From an uncultured bacterium (GTDB lineage Bacteria; Elusimicrobiota; Elusimicrobia; Elusimicrobiales; Elusimicrobiaceae), in assembly GCA_949294085.1 (NCBI GenBank), contig CASFFX010000009.1, positions 23,314-87,313 on the forward strand: DNA of 64,000 nucleotides. The letters run 5' to 3'. Positions within the stretch are counted from its first letter, which is position 1. Every line of letters begins with the position of its first letter. This document shows, in pieces, positions 41,916-51,126 of this stretch. The position numbers and the translations under genes are program-made. The notes below the pieces were generated by a model. It did not search any database. It worked only from the letters and a program-made list of their open reading frames with translations, and was not told the DNA's origin.

Positions 41916-42998
41916 TTAGAGCTTAAGCCATTTGAATTCAAAAAATACCACAACGCTGAACACAAGCACCGGGCCCCACCCGGCCAGGAAAGGATTAATG
42001 TAGCCGTTTTCGCCGATAGACGTAAACATGGAAATCAGCCACCAAAACGTAAACGCAATGACCAGCGAAGCAATAATGTTCAAAATTTTGCTTTTGCGGC
42101 GCATGCTGATGGCAAAGGGCATCCCCAGCAGGCACATAATCAGCGTAACAAACGGCGTGGCCAGCTTGGATTGAAGCATCGTCTGGGCCGAATAGGAGGC
42201 AAGGCCGCTCCGCTTGAAGAAATGAATTCGTTTGGCCAGTTCCCGTATGCTTAAGAGTTTGTTTTCGGTGCGGTCCACCGCCAGTTCGTCCGGTTTCAAA
42301 TTCACCGGGGATTGGGCCGTTTCAAACGAAGATTCCGTCGTGTCCATCGGGTCTAGAAAAGTGCGCTGGATCCCCTTGGAAAACAGCCAGCTTTTGGTTT
42401 GCGGGTCCCAAATCATTTGGTCGGCCACGATTTGGTTGGCAATGTCCCACCCGGCGTCGTAGGTGTCCAGCGACACGCGGGACATGGTGCCGTCTTTTAA
42501 GTTTACTTCTTTGGCAAAAAGCATTTGGTTGGGGGACACTTTCAAAATGACGTCCTGTTCCGTATCCGGGTTAAACGACGTGGAAGGGTTAATGCGGGTG
42601 TTGTAAATCTCGGCCGATTTGGCGTTTAGCGGGGGGATGACGAATTCCTGCAGGCCCATCGTCAGCACGACGACCAGCAAAATGCACGTTACCACCGGTT
42701 TGAACAGCTGGCGCGGAGCAAACCCGCTGGCCACGCAGGCCGTCCACTCGCCGTTGGAGACCATTTCGGAAATGACGGAAATCGCCCCCAGCAAACACGC
42801 CACGGGCATGATGGTGGCCAGCCAGTTGGGGAACGTGGTTACCGAATAGGACAGCAAATCCAGCATGGTAGTCGTGCCGTTGCCGAGGTTTTTCATCTTT
42901 TCAAAGGTATCGCCCAACACCACCAGCGCCGTAAATACGCCCAGCGCAAAAAAGAACGGTCCCCAAAATTTTTTGGCGATATAGAAATAAATCCGCAT
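41916..42998 (-). CDS. LptF/LptG permease (second gene of pair)
   Basis: A 360-residue YjgP/YjgQ-family permease of the LptB2FG transporter, which extracts lipopolysaccharide from the inner membrane. Three membrane helices at each end flank a periplasmic beta-jellyroll region. ISVISEMVSNGEWTACVASG contains the family SEM-GE-A motif that couples to the LptB ATPase, and LLGMPFAISMRRK is the C-terminal family motif. It starts at ATG 42998, sharing one base with the stop of the preceding gene (TGATG). LptB is not in the window. Whether this copy is LptF or LptG is not clear. Confidence 0.92.
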   Translation of the reverse strand: MRIYFYIAKKFWGPFFFALGVFTALVVLGDTFEKMKNLGNGTTTMLDLLSYSVTTFPNWLATIMPVACLLGAISVISEMVSNGEWTACVASGFAPRQLFKPVVTCILLVVVLTMGLQEFVIPPLNAKSAEIYNTRINPSTSFNPDTEQDVILKVSPNQMLFAKEVNLKDGTMSRVSLDTYDAGWDIANQIVADQMIWDPQTKSWLFSKGIQRTFLDPMDTTESSFETAQSPVNLKPDELAVDRTENKLLSIRELAKRIHFFKRSGLASYSAQTMLQSKLATPFVTLIMCLLGMPFAISMRRKSKILNIIASLVIAFTFWWLISMFTSIGENGYINPFLAGWGPVLVFSVVVFFEFKWLKL

Positions 42999-44092
42999 CA
43001 GATGTTCAACCTCTTTTTCCACAGGTATTTGGCGGCAAAAATCCCCACCACAATCGGAATCCACGGGCCGGGGTAGGCCAGCCAGCCGTATTTTTTACCC
43101 AGCGAAAGCCCCAGCGTCATCAGCAAATAAAACGTGAAAATAATGATTACGCTGCACAGCATGCCCCAGCCTTTGTTGGTGCGTTTGCCGAACGAAAACC
43201 CAATCGGACAGCTGACGAACAGCAGCACCAGCGGCGAAAAAGCCAGCACGTTGCGCATACTGATTTCGGTGCGGTATTCGTTAATGGTTTCCGCGTCCAG
43301 CGGCATTTGGCGCATGCGCCGCAGCAATTTGGTGGTGGACATTTCTCCCACGCGCAGGCGGCGGTATTGCTCTTTCAAAAGCGAAATGCTCATAATGTAT
43401 TCGTCAAAATTGGCCGCAATGAAGGAGGAAGGGTCTTTCTCGTCCAGGCGTTGCATTTGGCCGTCTTCCAGCTGCAGGCCGATGGCGGTGTTGCTCAAAA
43501 TCACTTTGCCGCTGGCGGCGTTTACCTTGGTGCTCAGCGCGCCTTTATCGTCGCGCTTAATCAGGTGGATTTGGCGGGCGATGTCGGTATCTTCGTCCAG
43601 GCTTTCCAGGTACAAGTCCCACTCGCCCAAGTTCAAAAAGGTTTTCGGTTCCAGGTTTACTTTGGTAATTTTGCTGCGGGCTTCGCTGCGGCGGTCCAGC
43701 AGGCGTTTATAGCTGCGCGGCGTCAGCCAGTTTTGCATGACAAACAAGATTACCGTCAGAATAATGGCGCAAAATAAAAGCGGCCGAATAATTTCCTTAA
43801 AGGAAAATCCGGCCGCACGCAAAGCAATCAGCTCGCCGTGTTCGCTCATGCTGGTCAGCGTCAGCAAAATGGCAATTTGAAAGGCCATCGGTGCGCTGAG
43901 GCAAAACACGTTGGGCAGTACGTTTAACAGGGAGGAAATCACCCAGCCGGCGCTGGTGCCGTACGTCATGGCCATATCCAAAATGCGGATAAACTGGTTC
44001 ATAAAAATGACGAACGTCAATATTCCCAATACGCCCAAAAAAAACGTTAGGAGACTTTTGGCAATGTATTTTGTAAAAATGCCTACGCGCAT
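42998..44092 (-). CDS. LptF/LptG permease (first gene of pair)
   Basis: A 364-residue LptF/G-family permease with the same layout: N-terminal helices (LLTFFLGVLGILTFVIFMN), coupling motif LTSMSEHGELIALRAAGFS, periplasmic region, and a C-terminal bundle with VSCPIGFSFGKRTNKG. It works with the adjacent partner as the LPS export channel. A TAGAAT on the minus strand ends eight bases before ATG 44092, with no clear ribosome site. It is the first gene of a two-gene operon and divergent from the serine protease. Confidence 0.92.
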   Translation of the reverse strand: MRVGIFTKYIAKSLLTFFLGVLGILTFVIFMNQFIRILDMAMTYGTSAGWVISSLLNVLPNVFCLSAPMAFQIAILLTLTSMSEHGELIALRAAGFSFKEIIRPLLFCAIILTVILFVMQNWLTPRSYKRLLDRRSEARSKITKVNLEPKTFLNLGEWDLYLESLDEDTDIARQIHLIKRDDKGALSTKVNAASGKVILSNTAIGLQLEDGQMQRLDEKDPSSFIAANFDEYIMSISLLKEQYRRLRVGEMSTTKLLRRMRQMPLDAETINEYRTEISMRNVLAFSPLVLLFVSCPIGFSFGKRTNKGWGMLCSVIIIFTFYLLMTLGLSLGKKYGWLAYPGPWIPIVVGIFAAKYLWKKRLNI

Positions 44093-44201
44093 ATATTTTT
44101 ATTCTAACAAATATCAGGCCCCGCGGGGGGCGGAAAATACGCCGCGCGGACCCAGAAGGTTTGTGGGCCTTTTGACCCTAGCTGAAACGAAAGAAGAAAC
44201 A

Positions 44202-44207
44202 TATAAT
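44202..44207 (+). promoter_or_regulatory. -10 hexamer of the serine protease gene, leaderless geometry
   Basis: TATAAT, six bases (AGAAAC), then ATG 44214. Confidence 0.65.
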
Positions 44208-44213
44208 AGAAAC

Positions 44214-45362
44214 ATGAGAACCTGGATTTGGGCCCTTTGTTTGCTGGTGGGCAGCCCCCTTTTTGCACAGAATTTGCCCGTGCAGAAAATTTTGAACGGC
44301 GCGGTAAAACCGCCGCGGTCCGTGCGGCGCGTCGTTTTGCCGCAGGACAACCTGTCCAAACTGCGTTATGTGCCGCCGCGTATGCAGCTGCATACGCCGC
44401 CGGTCCGCGGTGCGGCGCAGCCCCAGCAGGAACATTGGCAGCGGCTGCAGCGAGCGGTAACCCAAAAACTGGCGGGGCTGTTGGCCCCCTCGCGCGCCAC
44501 TTCTTTGGCGGAGACGGAAAAACGGATTCGCCAGTCGCTTGTAGAAGTGGTAGGCCGGGCCAGCGGCGAATTGATGGGCAGCGGATTTGTGGTGCGTGCG
44601 GCTTCCGGCCGGCTGTATGCGGTGGTATCGTATCATGTGGTGGGCCGGTCCGGCAATCAGGTGGCGGTGCGGTTGCATGATGCGTCCGGAAAAGCAATCC
44701 GATACGAGGTGGAAGTCAGCGCGGCCGGGTCCTTTGGCATCAATGCGCTGGATGCGGCCATTATTGCTTTGCCCGAAGCGGCCGCCGCACACGTGCAGCC
44801 GCTGACCGTGGCGCAGCAGCCGGCCGCGGCAGGGAGCGAGCTGGTGCTGTGGGGGCGGCCGTATGTGATGGACCGCTTTGCCCGGGTGGAAGAACTGAAG
44901 GTAACCTTGGTGCAGCCGCTTAAAATTGTAATGGAAAGCGAAGAAATTTCGGATAATTTTAACGGCTTTTGCGGCAGTCCCTTGCTCAATGACCGGGGCG
45001 AGGTGATGGGTATTTACAGCGGGCACAACCCCGATACGGGCCACGCGTTTGCGGTCAATGCCCAAAAAGCGCTGCAAAGTTTGATTGCCCTGTACGAACA
45101 GGGAACCCCAATGCAAATGTCTTTTAAGCTGTACGGCCAGCCGGTGTTGACCGTCGGCCCGGAAGAAACGGTGGGCTGGGTGCGGCAGTTTAATTCCAAC
45201 GGACAGCTGGTACAAGAGGTGTATTTGCCCCGGTTTGAAGGCGAATTTGACCCGGAACACGCCGAGCGGCTGTTTGAAAAAGTAAACGCGGGGGATTTTT
45301 TGGAGTTTGAGGTCGTAAAACACCGGTTTGTGGACCGGACGGTTTCTATTAATGTATCGTAG
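44214..45362 (+). CDS. Secreted trypsin-like serine protease
   Basis: A 382-residue exported protease. The signal peptide is MRTWIWALCLLVGSPLFAQ. After ~90 basic, Pro-rich residues comes a chymotrypsin-fold domain: GSGFVVRAASGRLYAVVSYHVVG (His near residue 140), INALDAAIIALP (Asp near 180) and NGFCGSPLLNDRGEVMGIYSG (Ser near 254). This matches DegP-like triad spacing, without a PDZ domain. The last ~100 residues are a separate beta-rich part. The upstream extension of the frame is rejected because it lacks a signal. A terminator separates it from the SprA-like gene. Confidence 0.85.
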   Translation: MRTWIWALCLLVGSPLFAQNLPVQKILNGAVKPPRSVRRVVLPQDNLSKLRYVPPRMQLHTPPVRGAAQPQQEHWQRLQRAVTQKLAGLLAPSRATSLAETEKRIRQSLVEVVGRASGELMGSGFVVRAASGRLYAVVSYHVVGRSGNQVAVRLHDASGKAIRYEVEVSAAGSFGINALDAAIIALPEAAAAHVQPLTVAQQPAAAGSELVLWGRPYVMDRFARVEELKVTLVQPLKIVMESEEISDNFNGFCGSPLLNDRGEVMGIYSGHNPDTGHAFAVNAQKALQSLIALYEQGTPMQMSFKLYGQPVLTVGPEETVGWVRQFNSNGQLVQEVYLPRFEGEFDPEHAERLFEKVNAGDFLEFEVVKHRFVDRTVSINVS

Positions 45363-45379
45363 GAAAAGCGTTTTTTGAA

Positions 45380-45408
45380 AGAGGCTCCCGCAAGGGGGCC
45401 TTTTTTTT
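45380..45408 (+). terminator. Terminator after the serine protease gene
   Basis: GAGGCTCCC GCAA GGGGGCC stem with eight T. Confidence 0.8.
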
Positions 45409-45454
45409 GGCAAGATAGACGGTATAAACGGGGTAAATATTATAAAATGAAACA

Positions 45455-45478
45455 ATGAGGTATTTTTCCCCTTTATGA
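45455..45478 (+). CDS. Possible seven-codon leader ORF before the SprA-like gene
   Basis: ATG 45455 opens MRYFSPL and stops at TGA 45476-45478, overlapping the ATG of the giant barrel gene as ATGA. A TATAAA at 45441-45446 lies eight bases upstream. The main gene has no ribosome site at a normal distance, so it may depend on termination of this leader. The evidence is positional only. Confidence 0.3.
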   Translation: MRYFSPL

Positions 45479-48400
45479 AAATACTGCGGCTGCCTGTCGC
45501 CTTGCTGCTTATCCTCCAATTCGTCGCTGCTCCTCCTGCCGGCGCCGAAACGCTGCCTTACAGCCTGGTGGATAAGGACCAGTATTCCATTTTTGAAGAG
45601 GAACAGGAAGCCGAAAAGGAAAAGGAACTAACCTTGGAGGACCCGCCGGACGACGCGGATCTGTTAAAATTTACCAACGAATTTTGGCGTCAGGCGGTTA
45701 CATCGGTAGAGGGAGCCTATAAACTGGACAAAGACCCCGAACCCATACCGGATTTGACGTTGCTGAACCCCACCCTTTCGCTGCCGCTGTACGGCACCAG
45801 CATCGCGCTGACGGGCCGTTACGTACTGGGGTTCAAAATGGCGGCCCAAAAGTACAAGCAGGATTCCAACAACGATATTGAAAGCCGCAACACGAGCACC
45901 TTTGAAATGCAGCAGGAAATGCAGCTGAAGATGCAGGGTAAAATTTTGGAGCGCGTGTTTGTGGATATTGACTACGACGACCAGCGCGAGGAAGAAAAAA
46001 CCATTTCCGTGGCTTACCGCGGCAAACCCGGTGAACTGGTGCAGTTGGCGGAATTTGGGGATATTAATCTGTCCCTGCCGGAAACCGAATTTATCGCTTA
46101 CCAAAAGCAGCTGTTCGGGGCCAAAATGCACTTGCAGCACAAAAACGCCAACCTCTATTTAATCGGTTCGCAAACGAAAGGTTCCAGCAAGCAGAAGCAG
46201 TTCGTTGGCAGCAGCGTGTCGGAAATTATTTCTCTGGCGGACACGTCTTACATCCGCCGTACGTATTACGATTTGACGTTTGGCGGCAACGTGCGCCCCT
46301 ATATTGACGACGACGGCAACATCCGCTACCCGCTGGACCGCACCGCATACAGCGATTGGAACACGCTGATGGGCAGCATTTCCCCCGGGACGGAAGAAAT
46401 TTATTATTACAGCAACGATTCTTCCACAACGTCGGATTATGTTCCCGTGGACAAAACCGCCACCGATGTACTGGGCGGCGGAGATTTTTCGGTCAAATGG
46501 CAGCTTTTAACGCGCGGGGTGGACTACACCGTAGATTACGCCAGCGGGATTATTACGTTCAAGCGCTCCATTACGCCCGAAAGCGTTATCGCGGTGGACT
46601 ACCGCAACACCCGCGGCGAACAGCTAAGCGCTACCATGGGCACCCCCAACACCATTAAACTGATTAAAACCGCCAACGACCAATCCGTGGTGTCCGGCGT
46701 GGGCATGGCCACCGAAACCGCCAACAAGCTGGAACTGAAAACGTATTACAACATCGGCGCGCAGAAAATCACGCAGGATAACGGAAAAGGCAACTTTATT
46801 TTGCAGCTGCAGGACGCCAACGGCCAGGCCGTTTCCAACGCGTTTTACACGTATCCAACCTATGTGGACGTGGATTTTGACAGCGGTATTTTTGACCTGT
46901 CTTACCGCATTAACGACACGGGTTTGTACGGCGCTACGCCCAAATCTTCCAAAAACCTGACGTTCAAAATTCAATACGAATCCACGGTAAAAACCTATTT
47001 TATTGAGTCTAACATCGTCATTGAATCCGAAACCGTTAAATTAAACGGCCGCACCCTCACCCGCAACAACGATTATTACATTGACTATACTTCCGGGTTC
47101 ATCACGTTTTACAAAGGCGATGAAATTACCGAAAATTCCGTGATAGACATTACGTACGACACCACCTCCGGCTCCAGTTCCAACAACTCGGTGATGGGGG
47201 GACGGCTGGACTATAAACTGTTTGACAAAATTGTGATGGGCGCCACCATGCTGAAGGAAAGCGGCGACAAACCCAACACCGTTCCGCAGGTGGGCAACTA
47301 CGCCAAAGATCTGCTGGTGTACGGGGCGGACATCAACGGCAAAGACATTAAACTGGCAGAGCCGCTGTCGGTGGATTTCAGCGCGGAAGTGGCCAAAAGC
47401 ACCAAGAACCAAAACCTCTTTGGCTACGCCATGGTGGACAGTATGAACGAAACGACGGAACGGGTGGGAGGATCCATGGTGTTTAGGGACTGGATTTTTG
47501 CTTCCAACCCCAGCGGGCAGCCCGCCTTTTTGGATTCTATCCATTGGGACACGCAGGACCTGCCTTCGCTGGAAATCAACCCGCACTCCATCGCCAATTA
47601 CAACGACAAACAGCAAGTGCTGATTTTGAATTACGACTTTACCCGCCCGGCCACCACGATGAATCCGTCCACCGGGCAGCCCTTTTTGGACGATGTCGGA
47701 CGGGACGAAGTGTCTATCGTTTATCCGCTAAGCACCAGCGGGATGGATTTGTCCAGCAAAACGTCTTTTGAACTGACCATGCTGGGGGAAGAAAACGGCC
47801 CGCAAGTCAACTTTACGTTTGGTAACATTTCCGAATATTCCGACGCGTCCAACGGGATGGACACGCAATGCGGCACGGGCGTGCCCAAGACGGAAGACAT
47901 TTACTGCCGCAACACCCTGGCCCCCAACGAAGACATCGGCTGGCTGTTTACCAACCCGGACGGGACGGAAGAACGTTATAACCCGTTTGTAAACAACGTC
48001 TATAACCCCGAATCACAGCCCAACGGCCGCATTGATACGCAGGATTTGAACGGCAACGGCGTGTACGACGCGGAAAGTATTCCTACGCAGGGGAACTTCG
48101 GTTTTGCCGGGGCCGCCATTGATGGGATGGTCAACAATACGGCTTCCAACACGGCGTGGACCACCTACACCATGCCGCTGCTTTTGTCGGATACGGAAAA
48201 ATCCCAGTGGACGTCCGTGCGCCACGTGCGTATTACGGTCAAGCTGACCGATGAAATGAGACGCGCCGGCAAACTCAAAGGGCAGATTAAAATCGCCAAT
48301 GTGTCGCTGTCCGGCACGGCGTGGACCTCGCAGGACGGGACGGACCCGGACCAATTTTCCGTGGCCGGAATCAACAACGTGGATAACACCAACTACGAAC

Positions 48401-51126
48401 CGATTTTTGCCGACACCACCGGCGACGGTTTGACCGTATTTAACTATTTGTACGGCTCCCTTTCCAACTACAAACAATCCACCGGATCTACCAACGCGCT
48501 GGACCAAGCGTTAAACATTAAATTTAATACCGTGGACCTTCCCACCGTGTCCGATGACACTTCCGACAGTCAGCCCGCCGGCGAGCTGTACGCCAACCGC
48601 AACTTCAGCACCATGGATTTTACCCAGCACCGCGAGTTCCGCTTCCTGCTGCATGGCGCCATGGAACAGGGCGGCGCGCGGCCGCTGAATCAGCCGGGAA
48701 CGGAATTTTTCTTAAAAGTGGGGACGGATACCAACTACGATAAAGTCATCGTGCCGACGGATTTTAGCGGCTGGCGGTTGATTTCGCTGAAAATGGTGGA
48801 TACGGACGGCGACGGCGTGCCCGATGCGTTTGAAAACGTGTCCGACCCGTCCTACAACGTGCGTGTGGTACGGCGGCGCACGGTGGGCGGGCTGATGAAT
48901 TTCCGCGAAGTGAGCCTGATTTTAACCGGGGTGCAGGCGGAAAGCAGTTACGAGTACACCTTTGACCGCGAGGGCACGGCGCAAACGCTGTACGCCCGCG
49001 GGCTGTTGCAGGACGGATTGGCATTGTATAAAGACAAAGATTTTACGCTTTCGGCCGGGACGGTGCAGACGGCGGTGCAACAGGCGGACGGAAGCTACCA
49101 GGTTACGCTGGACGATCAGGTTTACAGCGCTACCTTGGTGCAAACCACGCCGCTGGGCAGCCGGGGCGAAGTGTGGCTGAACGTGATTCACTTGGCGGAC
49201 TCCATTACGCTGGAAGGGACGGCCTACAAAGGCGATGTAGAGGTGAAGCTGGACGGGTGGGGCAGCGCCGGCGCGAAGTACAAATACCAAGACAGCAATT
49301 TTGAAACGCCGCTGGCCGTGGCCAAAAATCAGGAAGTAACGGAAGAAGAGTATTTCTTGAAAGTGGATAAAATTAAAGAATTCCCCATGGAGGCCAACCT
49401 CAAGCGCTCCTCCACCGTTACGCCTATGGTAACCGATACGACCGATTACAACACCATCAGCTTGCTGGATAAAGGGCAGGTGGACCGGCAAAGCGCCGTA
49501 ATCCGCGGGGATTTTAAGAAAGAAAACTTCCCGCAAATCGGCTTGGAATACACCCAGGACAGCGTGGATTACAACGCGATGAAACGCAAGGACGACGCCC
49601 GCACCTACGGCGCCACGCTGAGCCACTCGGTGGGGGACTTCAAAAATATTTCCGCCGGGTATCATATTACCGATTCGTCCATCAATTACGACCGGGAGAA
49701 ACACCTGGAGTCGGACTCGTACTATAATACCGACGAAAACACCCAAAAAATGAACATGAAAGTTACCTATCAGCCCAGCAACAATTTCAACTTTACGCCC
49801 AACTACAACCTGACCAAAAGCCGCGAAGAGCGCACCACTTTCCAGCAAACTTCCACGCAGGACATCAGCTACCCCAAAGCCATGACGCAAAACACCGGCT
49901 TCAACAGTACCTGGAAAATTGCCAAGTGGCTGGCGCCTTCGGTCAGCTACAACATCAGCACCGTGGAAAGCAACAACTTAAACGCCAAAACGTTCACCGC
50001 TTCCGGCCAGCAGGTAAAAGTGGGGGTGGGCGAAGTGAAAACCATTAACCGCAATGCGGACGGCGGCATTACGCTGACGCTGAACGGCAACGAAATTTTG
50101 CCCAAAAGCAAATTGTTTAATACGTTTGTTATTTCTTCCAGTTACCGCATCCAGGATGCGGACTCCTGGTACGATGTGGACAGCGATTTTGATTCCCGCA
50201 AAGAATTGTGGATTCGCAGCTCGCTTAGCGATGTGGGGCAGTACGGCTACCGCAAAAGCTTAACGTTGCGCGATACTTTTACCTCCACCCAGCGCTGGAG
50301 CCCGTTTGCCCAATACAACTTGGGCGGCGCGGCGGCCCCGCTCAAGACGATTTCGCTGATTAACAACTTTTCCAAAACGCTCCAAACCAACGACCAGACG
50401 GGTACTGCGTACGATTCCACCAGCGTAACCCTGCCGGATATGACGTTCTCTATTTCTGATTTGGAAAAATTCTTTTACGGCGGGCGCTGGCTGAGTGCGT
50501 CCAACTTAAAACTGCGCTACAGCTGGGTGGAACAGACCACGCCCGGCACTGACGAGCAATACACCACCCAGTACGGTGGCGACCTGCGCTTTATGCTGTT
50601 TAACTTTTTTGATACGGTGCTGAACTATACCCGCAAAGTGTCCGACAAGACGGACCTGCGCGCCGGCACCAGCTTGGAGCGCGTGCAAGATAACGACGTT
50701 TCCGCGCAGACATCCTTTTATATTGGTTCCATGCGCGTAACGCCCAAACTGCTTTATTCGTCGCACGATAAATGGCTGGTGGCGGGGCAAATCAGCGAAA
50801 GCAGTACGGAGACCACCCCCAGCCTGAACCTGCGGTGGGACTTTAACATGCCGCGCGGTTTTAAGCTGCCGTTTATTAATAAAATGTACAACACCACAAA
50901 CCGCGTAATTTGGAACACCACGCTGTCGTACACGGATAAGCGCTCGCCCGTAGAAGTGAAGGAAAACTACCAAAAATTTGATTTCAGCACGTCGCTGGAT
51001 TACGAACTGTCGCAAAACCTGCGCTTTACGCTGGGCGGCGGGTTTACGCTGTTGAACCACGCGTACGTGGAAACCGAAGATTATACCGCCTACAATGTGG
51101 CGGCGAACGTAACGGTGCAATTCTAA
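45475..51126 (+). CDS. Giant SprA/Sov-like outer-membrane beta-barrel protein
   Basis: A 1883-residue protein with a signal peptide (MKILRLPVALLLILQFVAAP) and an aromatic C-terminus (YNVAANVTVQF). It matches the SprA family by pattern: two copies of a DYxxDYxSGxITF unit (TRGVDYTVDYASGIITF near residue 348, NDYYIDYTSGFITF near 532), PSLEINPHSIANYNDKQQVL, and FGNISEYSD. Acidic Asn/Asp-Gly stretches (DLNGNGVYDAE, DTDGDGVPD) and long amphipathic strand series fill the last ~600 residues. SprA is the 36-strand translocon of the type IX secretion system in Bacteroidota; those proteins are longer (~2400). Export of surface proteins is the likely role. comF overlaps its stop by one base. Confidence 0.75.
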   Translation: MKILRLPVALLLILQFVAAPPAGAETLPYSLVDKDQYSIFEEEQEAEKEKELTLEDPPDDADLLKFTNEFWRQAVTSVEGAYKLDKDPEPIPDLTLLNPTLSLPLYGTSIALTGRYVLGFKMAAQKYKQDSNNDIESRNTSTFEMQQEMQLKMQGKILERVFVDIDYDDQREEEKTISVAYRGKPGELVQLAEFGDINLSLPETEFIAYQKQLFGAKMHLQHKNANLYLIGSQTKGSSKQKQFVGSSVSEIISLADTSYIRRTYYDLTFGGNVRPYIDDDGNIRYPLDRTAYSDWNTLMGSISPGTEEIYYYSNDSSTTSDYVPVDKTATDVLGGGDFSVKWQLLTRGVDYTVDYASGIITFKRSITPESVIAVDYRNTRGEQLSATMGTPNTIKLIKTANDQSVVSGVGMATETANKLELKTYYNIGAQKITQDNGKGNFILQLQDANGQAVSNAFYTYPTYVDVDFDSGIFDLSYRINDTGLYGATPKSSKNLTFKIQYESTVKTYFIESNIVIESETVKLNGRTLTRNNDYYIDYTSGFITFYKGDEITENSVIDITYDTTSGSSSNNSVMGGRLDYKLFDKIVMGATMLKESGDKPNTVPQVGNYAKDLLVYGADINGKDIKLAEPLSVDFSAEVAKSTKNQNLFGYAMVDSMNETTERVGGSMVFRDWIFASNPSGQPAFLDSIHWDTQDLPSLEINPHSIANYNDKQQVLILNYDFTRPATTMNPSTGQPFLDDVGRDEVSIVYPLSTSGMDLSSKTSFELTMLGEENGPQVNFTFGNISEYSDASNGMDTQCGTGVPKTEDIYCRNTLAPNEDIGWLFTNPDGTEERYNPFVNNVYNPESQPNGRIDTQDLNGNGVYDAESIPTQGNFGFAGAAIDGMVNNTASNTAWTTYTMPLLLSDTEKSQWTSVRHVRITVKLTDEMRRAGKLKGQIKIANVSLSGTAWTSQDGTDPDQFSVAGINNVDNTNYEPIFADTTGDGLTVFNYLYGSLSNYKQSTGSTNALDQALNIKFNTVDLPTVSDDTSDSQPAGELYANRNFSTMDFTQHREFRFLLHGAMEQGGARPLNQPGTEFFLKVGTDTNYDKVIVPTDFSGWRLISLKMVDTDGDGVPDAFENVSDPSYNVRVVRRRTVGGLMNFREVSLILTGVQAESSYEYTFDREGTAQTLYARGLLQDGLALYKDKDFTLSAGTVQTAVQQADGSYQVTLDDQVYSATLVQTTPLGSRGEVWLNVIHLADSITLEGTAYKGDVEVKLDGWGSAGAKYKYQDSNFETPLAVAKNQEVTEEEYFLKVDKIKEFPMEANLKRSSTVTPMVTDTTDYNTISLLDKGQVDRQSAVIRGDFKKENFPQIGLEYTQDSVDYNAMKRKDDARTYGATLSHSVGDFKNISAGYHITDSSINYDREKHLESDSYYNTDENTQKMNMKVTYQPSNNFNFTPNYNLTKSREERTTFQQTSTQDISYPKAMTQNTGFNSTWKIAKWLAPSVSYNISTVESNNLNAKTFTASGQQVKVGVGEVKTINRNADGGITLTLNGNEILPKSKLFNTFVISSSYRIQDADSWYDVDSDFDSRKELWIRSSLSDVGQYGYRKSLTLRDTFTSTQRWSPFAQYNLGGAAAPLKTISLINNFSKTLQTNDQTGTAYDSTSVTLPDMTFSISDLEKFFYGGRWLSASNLKLRYSWVEQTTPGTDEQYTTQYGGDLRFMLFNFFDTVLNYTRKVSDKTDLRAGTSLERVQDNDVSAQTSFYIGSMRVTPKLLYSSHDKWLVAGQISESSTETTPSLNLRWDFNMPRGFKLPFINKMYNTTNRVIWNTTLSYTDKRSPVEVKENYQKFDFSTSLDYELSQNLRFTLGGGFTLLNHAYVETEDYTAYNVAANVTVQF

